Source of the DNA: Neoceratodus forsteri
Taxonomy: Eukaryota; Chordata; Ceratodontiformes; Ceratodontidae
Direction of reading: 5' to 3'
NCBI GenBank assembly: GCA_016271365.2
Contig: JADMNL010000028.1
Span: 54,888,001-54,952,000, forward strand
Length of the DNA: 64,000 nt
A program made the position numbers and the translations under genes. Shown here one piece after another: positions 41,995-52,055 of this stretch. The notes beneath the pieces were generated by a model. It ran no database searches. It saw only the letters and a program-made list of their open reading frames with translations, and was not told the DNA's origin. Every line of letters begins with the position of its first letter. Positions within the stretch are counted from its first letter, which is position 1.

Positions 41995-42990
41995 GTAAGG
42001 CCCCTCGACCCTGATGCAACTATTCAACATCTTCATCAGTGACATTGCACAGGATCTAGAAGGCAGAATTTCACTGTTCGCTGATGACACAAAGCTCTGT
42101 AACACAGTAGACACACCAGAGGGTGTAGACAGAATGAGAAGGGACCTGCAGAAACTTGAAGAATGGTCAAGGGTTTGGCAGTTGAAATTCAATGCAAAGA
42201 GTGCAAGATAATGCATATAGGGCACAAAACCCTGGCACAATATATCAGTTGGGAGGTGAGGATATAGCATGCACCAAGCAGGAAGGGATCTTGGGGTTGT
42301 CATCTCTGATGACCTCAAGGTAGGAAACAGTGTGACAAGGCATCAGGTAAAGCAAATAGGATGCTGGGATGTATAGGCAGGGGCATCACCAGCAGGAAAA
42401 GGAGGTCATAATTCGCTATACAAGACACTAGTGAGGCCCCACCTGAGTACAGTGTACAGTTCTGGAGACCATACCTACGTAAGGACATAGACAGGGTAGA
42501 GAAGGTTCAGAGGAGGGCAACAAAGATTGTGCATGGGTTGCATCACAAGTCCTATGAAGACAGGTTGAAGGAACTGAACATGTACTCCCTGGAGGAGAGG
42601 AGGGAGAGGGATATGATAGAGACATACAAGTATCTTACAGGGAGGAACAGGGTGCAGGAAAACACTATTTTAAGCGAAAAAGATGTTTCAGGACTAGAGG
42701 GCATGGGATGAAGTTGGAGGGAGGGACGATTCAGAGGAAACATGAGAAGAATTTCTTCACAGAGCGAGGTGGTGGACAAGTGGAACACCCTGCCAGAGGA
42801 AGTGGTGGGAGCTGAAACAATGACGGGATTTAAGAATGCATGGGATAGACATAAAGGAATTCTAGAGGTCAGGGGTAAGGGGAAATAGACTTCTAGGAAA
42901 ACAAACTGAACTTACAAGCTCAAATGGGCAGACTAGGTGGGCCATAGGCCCTTATCTGCCGACACTGTCTATGTATCTATGTATCTATGT
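41995..42990 (+). mobile_element. CR1 LINE, 3' part with RT C-terminus
   Basis: Starts inside the RT palm with QLFNIFISDIAQDLEG and SLFADDTKLCNT (FADD catalytic box), then RRDLQKLEEWSRVWQLKFNA. The rest is in shifted frames ([38 protein letters not shown]). It ends with gggcagactaggtgggccat, cttatctgccgacactgt and a ctatgtat 8-bp microsatellite, the standard CR1 3' end. Confidence 0.85.
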
Positions 42991-43709
42991 ATTAGCCCCC
43001 CCTTAGATAATATAAGTAAGCAATAACCCATGACAGGATGTGCTGTTATTAGAAACACACACATTGTTGGCAGAAAAGGACTGCTAGGCCCATTCAGTCT
43101 GCCCAAAGGCCCTCTACATTGTATATGACCCCTTACCCTATGTGATCAATGGCTTTTCATAACTCCCTCCCTCCCCTGCCCTCCCCTCTCAGGCTTCCCT
43201 TGTGCCTGTCCCATGTATGCTTAAACCCCTCCTCTGTGCTTGCCACCACTACCTCCCGGGGCAGACTATTTCAAGTGTTGACTACCATTTCTGTGTAGGA
43301 AAACTTCCTCACATTACCTCTTAATCTACTCCTTTCCAAATTCATATTGTGCCCCCTTGTTCTACTACTTTTTCTACATTGGAGAAGATCCCCGACCTGC
43401 ACCTTGTTTATGCTCTTAAGGTACTCAAAAGTTTCAATCATGCCCCCCCGCTGTCTTCTCTCCTCCAGTGAGTACATATTGAGGTCCCTTAGTCTCTCTC
43501 CTCATTTATATTGTGGCACAAGCCCTGCACCATCTTTGTTGCCCTTCTCTGGATAGTTTCCACCTTATCTAAGTCCTTGCATATGTGTAGCCTCCAGCAC
43601 TGCATGCAGTACTCCAGGTGAGACCTTATCAGTGTTTTGTACAATGGCAACTTTCACTGATATGCCAATAAAATGCCTTATCTTCTTTGGTTACAGACTG
43701 TGCTAAGCC

Positions 43710-44760
43710 CTATTCTGTCTGTGCCTTCACCCTCCTAATAGCCTTCGTTGCTTCCCTTAGACATTCAGGATGCACCTCCCTGTCCTCCTCCCTTTGGCTC
43801 CCCTTATATTTCCTCAGCCTTTTAGCCCAGACTTTGTCCCCCACCTCTTTGAAGAACCATAGTAGTTTCCTTTTTCTTTTCCCTTTGGCCACTATCCTAA
43901 TGCATTTGTTTATCTCCACTGTGGCTCCTTTCAGTTTCTCCCATTGTTCTTCCATCCCTCTATTACCTCTCCCTTCCCCAGGACTGCTTGTATACATCTT
44001 CCCATTTCTGTGAAATCCACCCTCCTGAAATCTAATACTATTGCCCTTATGTGACTTAATTGAGTTCATGTCTCTATGCTGAACCACACCATGTGGTGGT
44101 CACTGGACCCCAGCTGCCCTTCCACCTTTGTTTTTTTTACTCTGTTCCCACTGGTCCATACCAGGTCCAGAACTGACTTGTCCCTTGTTGGCTCATGCAC
44201 CAGCTGCCTGAGTCCAACCCCCTTCTTGGATTCAAGGATGGCTGCACTTCTGGCTGAAACAGCCATCTGGGTGGCACAATTCATGTCCAACATACTGAAA
44301 TCCCCAGTTGCAGGATTTTGCCTTTAGCTGCCATGTCATGTATGTTCTCCACTAGTTCCCTGTCTACGTCCTTTCTCTGTAAGGGAGGTCTGTAGATCAC
44401 CTCTGTGCATACTGCTGTTCCATTCCCTGTCTCCAGGAAGACCCACATTATCTCGGCCTCCCCTCTGTCTTCCCTGAACTTCTGTAGGCTTTATACCGTC
44501 TCTGTATAGGACCACTCCCCCTCACCCATTTCACTCTCCCTTTCCCTCCTGAACAGTGTCTAGCCTTGTACATTGACTTCACAGCCATGATTGGCAGAGC
44601 ACCATGTCTCTGTTAGTGCTGCTGGGTCAAGGTCTGCATCTGCCAAAAAGGCCTCCGGTCTGGAACCTTATTTCCTAGGCTACAGGTATTTGTTAGCATG
44701 ACCTTCCATGTTTTACAGTCTGCTCTTGCTCTACCTCTCCAGCATCTTCCCTCCACCCGG
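43710..44760 (-). pseudogene. CR1 endonuclease and linker
   Basis: Fragments in order: KVMLTNTCSLGNKVPD (endonuclease start), GDFSMLDMNCATQ (GDxN block), VHEPTRDKSVLDLVWTSG, GQLGSSDHHMVWFSIE (catalytic SDH), then linker KGATVEINKCIRIVAKGK and LREATKAIRRVKAQTE. Stops and shifts lie between the blocks. Order and spacing match APE-type endonucleases of CR1. Confidence 0.75.
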
Positions 44761-45103
44761 ATTTCCTTTCCGATGTGCTCTTGCCCCCCCCTTGTATCAC
44801 TCGTTATACATTCTTCACCTGCCTGCCCCTCACTACCTGCTTTAGTTGTTCCTGTAGTCAACTTATGTTCCTGCATATTCCCATGGGGAGAGACGGGGGT
44901 GTTCCTAAGCCTCCTGACCCTCCTGACTCTCTCCCTTGGCCAGTTTAAATGCTCATAATTGAAGCATTTAAACATACCAGTGTTACAAAGGACCAAGGTC
45001 CCCTTCTTGGACATATGCAGGCCAATCTCCTTATATAAGTTTGCTTCTGCCCAGGTCAGACCCCAGTTCCCTAGGAAGCCAAAACCCTCCCTTCCACACC
45101 AAT

Positions 45104-45475
45104 TCAACAACCAGGAGTTGAAGGTATGAATGTGGAGTGCCCTAGTTTCCCCTGTGCCCTAGAGTGCAGTTCCGAGAATGAGACAGAGCATGTTATCTGT
45201 TTCAGGCCCCCCTCCCAGCTTCCTGAAATCTTTCTGGACTCTGGCCAACTCCACCCTACTCCTCCCCAGGTCACTGGTCCCCAGGTGGACAGTGACATCC
45301 CTCTGCTCCCTCCTAGCAACTGCTGTATCCTTCGGATCCACTTCCCATCCCTCCATGCAGCACTTCTTGGGAGGCACTTGACCAACTTCTGTCCCCTGCT
45401 AGATGACCCTAACTCCACTCCCCAGCCAAGACAACCCCCTGCTAGGAGAAGCTTCCACCTCCTCCAGGGTTCCAT
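45104..45475 (-). pseudogene. CR1 ORF1 esterase-like fragment
   Basis: In the 45377-45159 frame the stretch RDVTVHLGTSDLGRSRVELA followed by RVQKDFRKLG resembles the VVVHxGTNDIGR block of the SGNH/esterase domain in CR1-type ORF1 proteins. The neighbouring frame covers the flanking parts. Heavily decayed. Confidence 0.5.
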
Positions 45476-46049
45476 GCTTTCTTTCCTTGAGGCTCAATCC
45501 TGGAGGACTCTCCTATACTTCCTGGTCCCAGCCTCAGGATCCTGAGTGGGGCTTTTTCCATTACTCCAAAACAGTGTAGGAGTTACTAAGTAGGACTGGT
45601 TGGGGGATGTGCTTATGAAACCCCCTCCCTCACCCTCCCTAAGCCCACTGTAGTCCAAGCTCTACTCTTCTCTGGCATCCTTTAAGGTATAGGATGTGGA
45701 CCCAGTAGTCTCAGGGTGGGGGTGGATGCCACCTTCAGCTTGACCAGCTCTGCGTGGAGAGAGACAACCTCATCCCTCAGCCTAGATAGATGCCTGCAGA
45801 TAGGGCAGCATCACAGCCTCCAGAATGTATCCTTGAAGACAGCTCTTCACAGCCACTGCACTTCACCACTTCCATCATGTCTGTTTCCCTCCTCATTCAA
45901 CTGGCTGCTTAGGATGGCTATTTGTTATCTCAAAAATATTTGTTTTATTTCTGTTGTGTTTTGTTATGCTTTCTCTATTCACTACTTTCTGTATGGATGA
46001 AAGAACAAAAAAGCAACACCCATTGCAATGCACCATCAGTCAAGACACA

Positions 46050-46140
46050 GTATATGTAAACAAACTGGTCTTTTATTCCATAGAGGTGCACAGTTAGAAA
46101 TCAGATGTAGCACTAACGTTTCTCCTGGCCCTGCCAGGCT
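46050..46140 (-). repeat. Hammerhead-like terminal repeat, decayed
   Basis: On the minus strand: CTGCTGAAG, a stem CCTGGC/GCCAGG around AGG, then A-GAAAC-GTTAGTGC, and 50 nt later ggaataaa. The arrangement (CTGxTGA, hairpin, GAAAC, then ggaataaa) is the same as in the arms at 51.0 and 52.95 kb, but core position 6 is C instead of A and spacer bases are added. Probably another family of the same class of element. 46140-46540 is unassigned. Confidence 0.4.
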
Positions 46141-46559
46141 TCAGCAGAGTGATCTCACATAAAGTGCAAAGTGCTCATTATTTATCGTGCAAAAGGTGTG
46201 TTTAAAATTCAGTGCAGCCAATCAGATGCAAGATGTTACAAGGCCCTATATGACCAATGCAATAAATGCAGAGTGAGCCATGGGGTGGGTGGGTAATGAG
46301 TTGGGAGGGTGAGACTGCACCACAGGCTGTGTCCAAAAGCAGTCAGTAAAAGAGTCCTCCGGCAGTGACTGTTCACTCCACTCACCTTGGTCCAGACACA
46401 GCCACTTTCAAACACTCAGTCACAAACTTGTCAACTAGAATCCCTCAATCCTGCCCAAACTAAATGGAAAAGCACACAGAAATGGCTGTTAAGACCTCAA
46501 ACACAATTACAAACACAGTCACAAACTCACCAGCTAGAGTCCCTCCCTTCTGCTCCAAC

Positions 46560-48515
46560 TAACCGAAGGATCAAACTGAAATGGCACTTAAAAGCTGTAC
46601 CAGTTAAGGCAGAAAGAAGCAGGGAAGGAAGTCAGAATAGCAAAGGCCCAAACTGAGGAAAAGATAGCCAACTCAGTTAAGAAGGGGGATAAAAGCTTTT
46701 ACAGGTACATCAGCAAGCGTAGAAAGACAAAGGGAGGGATAATGAGGCTGAATAGAATGAACGGTGGGTGGGCAGAGGGGGACAGTGAAAAGGCAGGAAT
46801 ACTGAACGAATATTTCTGCTCAGTATTCACAAAAGAGGAGGGGGAAGTACCTAATCCAATTAACAGAAGCACTCTTGATAGGGGGGTTGATCCCAGTCCT
46901 TTCACAGAAGAAAGGGTTCTGCAAGAACTCCTAAAACTGAAGGTGGACAAAGCAATGGGTCCTGATGAATTCACCCAGAATTCTAAAAGAATTAAGGAAG
47001 GAACTAGTGAAACCACTGGCTACTCTTTTAATAAATCATTGGAGGATGGTGTGGTACCCGAGGACTGGAGGAAGGCGGATGTAATTCCCTTCACAAAAGT
47101 GGGACTAAGACAGAGGCAGGAAACTACAGACCTGTCAGTCTGACCTCTGTGGTAGGGAAAGTGATGGAGTCACTTCTGAAGGAAAAATAATTAAGTACCT
47201 AGAGGTCAGTGGAGCACAGGATCCAAGGCAGCATGGGTTCACAGCGGAAGGTCATGTCAGACGAATCTAATAGATTTCTTTGACTGGTGACCAAAGTAGT
47301 AGACCAGGGAGGGGCTGTGGACATGGCCTACCTAGACTTTAGCAAGGCATTTGACACAGTCCCACACAAAAGATTATTAGTCAAATTAACCAGCCTGGGA
47401 GTGGGTCCAAGGGTGGTAGCCTGGGTAAAACATTGGCTGGACAACAGGACACAGAAGGTAATTGTAAATGGGGTCCACTCTGAAGAAAGAGCGGTTACCT
47501 GTGGGCTACCACAGGGTTCAGTATAGGGTCCATTCCATTTTAATGTCCTCATCAGTGACATTGCAGAGGGACTGGAAGGAAAAGTATGCCTTTTTGCAGA
47601 TGACACAAAGATCTGCAACAGGGTTGATACACAAGGAGGCGTGGAAAGAATGAAAAGGGACTTGGCAAGGTTGGAGGAATGGTCAGACGTATGGCAGCTA
47701 GGATTCAATGCAAAAAAGTGCAAAATAATGCACCTGGGAAACAAGAACCCAGGGAAGAATACACAATGGGTGGGGAGGTAGTAACAACAACAAAACAGGA
47801 AAGGGACCTGGGGTAATTATATCAGATGACCTTAAGGTTAGCAAGCAATGTGAGAAGGCAGTAGGGAGGGCTGGGGTATACTGGGATGTATAGGAGAGGC
47901 ATCAGCAGCAGAAAACAGGAAGTTGTTATCCTCTGTACAGACAGTTGGTGAGACCCCATCTGAATACTGTGTCCAGTTCTGAGACCCCATCTCCAGAAGG
48001 ACATAGACAGGATAGAGGCAGTCCAGAGGAGGGCAACTAAAATGGTGCAGGGTCTGCAAGAGAAGCCGTGATGAGGAGAGACTAAAGGAGCTTAATATGA
48101 ATACCCTTGAGGAGAGAAGGGATAGGGGGACATGATAGAAACTTTCAAGTACCTCAAGGAATCAACAAAGTCAAGAGGGTAGCATCTTTCAGAAAAAGAC
48201 TTGCAAGAACAAGGGACATGATTTAAAGATAGAAGGAGGGCGGTTCAGGGGCAATGTGAGGAAGTATTATTTCACAGAGAGGGTAGTGGATGCATGGAAC
48301 AGCCTTCCTGAGGAAGTTGTGGGGTCTAAAACTGTGGGAGAATTCAAGAATGCATGGGACAGACATAAGGCAGTTCTTGTGGGGGGCAGGAAGATATAGG
48401 CTGTTGGTTAACTAGGATCTGTGGCCTATCCTGTAGGTAGGGAAATGGGCAGACTAGATGGGCCTAGCGGTCCTTATCTGCTGTCAAAGTCTATGTTTCT
48501 ATGTTTCCATGTTTC
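46560..48515 (+). mobile_element. CR1 LINE, RT and 3' end
   Basis: Starts in the endonuclease-RT linker (KVAKAQT- and SFYRYISKRRKT-like words near 46640-46730) and runs to the CR1 3' end with gggcagactagatgggccta, ggtccttatctgctgtc and the 8-bp microsatellite (ctatgttt/c)n near 48490-48515. Longest CR1 copy in the window. Confidence 0.88.
46742..48170 (+). pseudogene. CR1 reverse transcriptase
   Basis: Blocks in order: SEKAGILNEYFCSVFTKEEG, LLKLKVDKAMGPDEF, LEDGVVPEDWRKADVIPF (46742-47143), then MAYLDFSKAFDTVPHKRLL (catalytic Asp), WLDNRTQKVIVNGVHSE and GLPQGSV before a stop at 47524 (47287-47526), then ISDIAEGLEGKVCLFADDTK with FADD, LARLEEWSDVWQLGFNAKKC and LHLGN-type words. One stop and about three shifts inactivate it. 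Confidence 0.87.
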
Positions 48516-48548
48516 TAAAACTTCACATTCAGACTACGTACAGGTGTA

Positions 48549-48642
48549 TTGGGGATTAATGCACACCTGGGTGTGTTGTAAGGCAAAAGACTGCAGGCAG
48601 AGTGTTCTCACAGCACCCAGGTGTGCATTACTCCCCAATGAC
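48549..48642. repeat. Long-arm hairpin
   Basis: attggggattaatgcacacc with tgggtg pairs with cacccaggtgtgcattactc and cccaat: 27-bp arms with one mismatch, loop about 40 bp. The following 48650-50045 stretch has no recognisable element or gene. Confidence 0.8.
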
Positions 48643-50084
48643 AGCTTACCCTGGTGTTGGTTATCGTGCTTATAACCTGGGTTATGTTTAAACGTCAGAA
48701 AAGTACAAAAAAAGGTGCATTTTTTTTCCCTGTTTAAACAGCAACAAAGGTATTGTATCCTGCCACCTTGCAAAACTGCTGTTCTGCATACAGAAATGTT
48801 ACAGATACAGTGCCGACATGATCTGTGACATTTTTTGTGCATTACACTGTATGGTACAGGGAGTGCCACCTTTACTGTATCTCTCCCCCTTCCAGAAACA
48901 GTGACATGCAAGACTGCACTTTCCCACAACATCGTTCTTGCTCTGTCAGTCTCTGCCATGACTGTACTACAAAACTGACAGAGGTACCTGCTGATGATCT
49001 GATTTTTCTGTTACCAGACAGTAAATCTCCACCCCCCACCACTGGAAAGAAAACTCTGCTACATGACAGTGTGTCACAGTACGGTGCTGTACTGTGTTGT
49101 TGCCAGGCTGTCTCTCACTGTCTGCAATCCTGTTGCTCACTGTTGGGGGAGGGGGAGAGAAGGAAGTGCACTTACACTGCTGTGCTACAACTGGTGACCT
49201 CATTGTGCCCCTCAGTGTGCAGTCTGCAGGGCAGGTGGCAGAAGATATCCGTATAGTGGCACTGGCACAATAATGAAAACATGCTGGCTAAAGGTACCTC
49301 CCTTCTATGAAGCTGTGTGGTCCTCTATAACAGCAATGCAGAGTAAGCACAAACAGAAAACAAAACATGGTTCTCAGCCAATAGGCCCTCATAAAACAGC
49401 ACGCTAGACAAGAAACAGCTCCATGCCACAACTGTGAGACAGTGGAAACTAGCAGAAATCTAATAACATCTACAAACTGAGCCAAGCCTTCAAATACAGA
49501 GCCCGAATACTGTCATAACACAACTGCACATCATTAAACATGCACAGGGTGGCAAGAAAGGTCCAATAATGTGCAACAGCTGGTCATCAGAACAGAGATG
49601 CAAAAATATTGATACACTGCCTCACTCTCTCAAAACTGGCAGGGTGGGGGTTGGGGGACACTGAAGCAGTGGAGCTACACTGTCAGATCCAGAACAGGAC
49701 AGGATGACATAGCAGCTGACCAGTTTTAATGGTGCATTACTCTGTGTGCAATATCTCTATGTTTAGGGCCACTAAACCTCAGAGCTTTGGGCCCTAGAAT
49801 CCCTTCCTCAAGAGGCCTAACCACATATGCCCCCTTGTGCTGATAAATACAACATACTGATGTAACTCATTTCATTAAGGTGTTGCCTCCCCAGCAGTGC
49901 AGGTAACCTGCTTATTGTGATCACGTCCCCGGTCCCTGCTCTCATTAGTGGAACAGGTCACAGTCAGCAAAATATACCGGCTGTAGTAAAAGGCAAATTA
50001 CCCTGAGGGCCAGGTTCCACTGCAGAAATGACAAGAAAAAACTAAGACACTGCAACCAAGGAATACAGCACTATTACTTTATTC

Positions 50085-50965
50085 CAACACTTCTCAGACT
50101 TTGTCACAGTGAGCCTCCCCAAATCCATGGAAAAGAAATTGAGCCTTCCCAAAAACTGAAATGATCTTGGGCCTCCCCAAAGGAAATGAACATACTGTAC
50201 TTTACGCAGTTCACCATGAATAAATTGAAACCCCTCTGAGTACTTAACTCACATTTAGTTCTTTGTCTTATACTGATGTGGAACCTTTCAAAAAGAACTC
50301 CTGTGCTCAGACATTATCTGAATAACAAATAAATAAAATAAACAAATGCTATTTTTCAGCTTATTGTAACCCTGCCCCACAGGCCAGCCTACTTGCTCTG
50401 CTATTTTCATTCTTGAACCTTTGTTACCCCTTGCTGCAGTAGCTTCATGGGGTCAGACTACTTTCACTATTTCCTCTCTATATGAAATAACCTTCCTACA
50501 TACTTTGCCTCTCCCCCTTCCCTGCTCCTAAGCAACTTCTCTGGGATTACTTTGCTCCTTCTGCTATTGCTCTTAGTACTTCTAGTGCTCATTCCTTGTA
50601 TGTGGGTTGTTTTGCCATCAGTCTACAAATTGATAAATTACCACCACTCATTATTAGTTTATTGTTCATATTTGTTTGAGGTATTGTTCATTGTGTATTT
50701 CCTGATTGTTTTGCAGTTACCTTTTGACATTTATTCACTCCCTACTGAAATGAGTCTTGGCTCATTCACCTTCCCTCATGACCTATTAGTAAATAAATAC
50801 ATAAAATTCATCTACTATTATCCTCTTTCAGTTTGATTCATCTCTTCACATAAATACAGAAAACTCAAAATTTAAATACAGTACTTTTTCAGACTTGCTT
50901 GAGCCTCCCCTGGAACAGGTTGGGCCTCCCCAGAGAAGTCTGGCCTCACCATTTGAGAACCCCTG
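50085..50965. mobile_element. Non-autonomous hAT (Charlie-like) transposon
   Basis: 881 bp. Inverted ends: left CAACACTTCTCAGACTTTG, right (reverse complement) CAGGGGTTCTCAAATGGTG, the Charlie-type CAGNGGTTCTCAAA pattern. Perfect 8-bp duplication ctttattc at 50077-50084 and 50966-50973. Subterminal gcctcccc words repeat at both ends. The open frame inside (50552-50836) is hydrophobic and not transposase. Confidence 0.88.
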
Positions 50966-51016
50966 CTTTATTCCATATAAAAATGTAACAAACAGCCACC
51001 TATCAGCGCAGGGAAC

Positions 51017-51057
51017 ACCTCAACCAGTTTCGCACCACTCGTGTGTCATCAGGAGGT
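51017..51057 (-). ncRNA. Hammerhead-like ribozyme motif, left arm
   Basis: Minus strand: helix I strand acctc, core CTGATGA, a hairpin cacacgagtggtgc, GAAAC, tg, GTT, helix I strand gaggt. All core bases are present, with a 2-bp helix III (AC/GU) and cleavage triplet GUU. One departure: one or two extra bases between CTGATGA and the helix II pairs (cac/gtg here). It is the inverted partner of 52949-52989. Confidence 0.5.
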
Positions 51058-51196
51058 AATTCTCCACATGCCCACACCATATTTAAAAGTATTACCTTAA
51101 AGAGACAACGTGCAAAAATTAGAAAGGACAATTGACAATTAAAATGCCAAACACAATCCCAATTGTGAAATGGCAACTATACATGAATGGTTAAAT

Positions 51197-51200
51197 ATAA

Positions 51201-51250
<50 letters not shown>

Positions 51251-51260
51251 GTGTGTGTGT
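51197..51260. repeat. (TA)n/(TG)n microsatellite
   Basis: Alternating tatata and gtgtgt runs at the inner end of the left arm; the mirror-image run in the right arm is at 52775-52815. The tandem block with the ribozyme was inserted in or next to it. Confidence 0.9.
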
Positions 51261-51262
51261 CA

Positions 51263-51320
51263 AACAGATGAGGCATACTGATGAGTCCTGGTAGGATGAA
51301 ACATGTCTATGTCTTCTGTT
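51263..51320 (+). ncRNA. Hammerhead self-cleaving ribozyme (type I, short helix III)
   Basis: Complete by inspection. Core CTGATGA 51278-51284; helix II GTCCT/AGGAT around loop GGT (5 bp, closing G-U); GAAA 51298-51301; helix III 2 bp (A-U, C-G) around loop AT; cleavage triplet GTC with predicted cut between 51307 and 51308. Helix I is ggcata (51272-51277) with tatgtc (51308-51313), then an internal loop tga/t, then aacaga (51263-51268) with tctgtt (51315-51320). This matches the small type-I hammerheads of Penelope-like elements, retrozymes and newt satellite 2. In a tandem transcript it would cut once per repeat and release a monomer RNA. Confidence 0.85.
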
Positions 51321-51630
51321 AGCACTCTTTGCAAACTGTGTGAGAGACCTTTTGGCACCATGCAATTCTGCTTAAAGTTGAACCAGTGTAACATTCTATG
51401 GTGATTTGCATATGCATCCCATGATGCTTTGCATTGTGTGGGCATGTGTGATTTTGTATTTTCTGGAAACTTGGCTTCCCAGCCAAATGCCCTTTGGGGT
51501 AACCCTTGCCTCAGTGTTTACACACAGAGGTTCTTTGTCTTTTAAATAGTTTTTTTATTTTAATGGGTTCACCACAACATAACCCAGACAGACCGTCTTA
51601 GGGTAGCTGGTTCATTCCAGTGGGGTGTCA

Positions 51631-51690
51631 AACAGACGAGGCATACTGATGAGTCATGGTAGGACAAAACACATGTCTGTGTCATCTGTT
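51631..51690 (+). ncRNA. Hammerhead motif of repeat unit 2, probably inactive
   Basis: Same fold as the unit 1 ribozyme: CTGATGA at 51646, helix I ggcata/tgtgtc and aacaga/tctgtt kept (one U-A pair became U-G), helix II GTCAT/AGGAC-type with one mismatch, and GTC at 51675-51677. The invariant G of GAAA is A (reads AAAAC), and the helix III loop has two extra bases. Loss of that G normally abolishes cleavage. Confidence 0.75.
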
Positions 51691-51917
51691 AGCACCCTTT
51701 GCAAACTGTGTGAGAGGCCTTTCGGCACCATGCAATTCTGCTTAAAGTTGAACCAGTATAACATTCTGTGGTGATTTGCATATGCAGCTCATGATGCTTT
51801 ACATTATGTGGGCATGTATGATTTTGTATTTTCTTGAAACTTGGCTTCCTAGCCAAATGCCCTTTGGGGTAACCCTTGCTTCAGTGCTTGCACACAGAGG
51901 TTCTTTGTCTTATATAT

Positions 51918-52055
51918 ATACATATGCACATAATCCAGAGCCACACAGTAGTATTGAATTATCTTGCAAGACATACTTTTAGCACAATATATTGCACTAA
52001 AAGGGGCTATTAGCCTGCTCTTCGCTGTGCAGAATTCTTGTCTTGAAGCCACTTT
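51918..52055. repeat. Inner inverted repeat, left copy (partner 52640-52790)
   Basis: taatccagagccacacagta, cttgcaagacatactttta, tgcactaaaaggggctatta and agaattcttgtcttgaagcc pair with the reverse complement at 52640-52790 with about 10 percent mismatch. The enclosed 52056-52639 holds no gene. Confidence 0.85.

Larger units (their letters stand above)
43055..45545 (-). mobile_element. CR1 LINE lacking most of its RT
   Basis: On the minus strand: ORF1 remnant (45475-45104), ORF2 endonuclease (44760-44066), endonuclease-RT linker (44087-43710), then directly the C-terminal/3' region (LEERRQRGGMIETFEYLKSI, about 43480) and a CR1-like 3' end near 43060 (gggcctagcagtccttttct on the minus strand). 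The RT palm is absent, so an internal deletion of over 1 kb separates 43710 and about 43620. It lies tail-to-tail with the CR1 copy at 42 kb and head-to-head with the one at 46.5 kb. Confidence 0.78.
51258..51915 (+). repeat. Two tandem copies of a 368-bp repeat, each with a hammerhead
   Basis: Unit 1 starts at about 51258 and unit 2 at 51626 (period 368 from core to core). They are roughly 93 percent alike by eye through gcaccatgcaattctgctta, ggtgatttgcatatgca and the aaatgccctttggggtaacc word. Unit 2 ends about 80 bp early, lacking the gggttcaccacaacataacc part. Tandem hammerhead repeats of this size resemble retrozymes and amphibian satellite DNA. Confidence 0.85.

Noticed and set aside
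43687..44327. Plus-strand frames with hydrophobic Leu/Ser/Phe-rich peptides
   Set aside because: They are the antisense of the CR1 endonuclease and linker on the minus strand.
48825..49256. Plus-strand frame of 143 codons and its antisense partner
   Set aside because: No domain, membrane or motif pattern, no splice context; Cys-rich by composition. I cannot support it as a gene.
50552..50836. Hydrophobic frame of 94 codons inside the hAT
   Set aside because: No hAT transposase motif; T-rich composition explains the hydrophobic residues.
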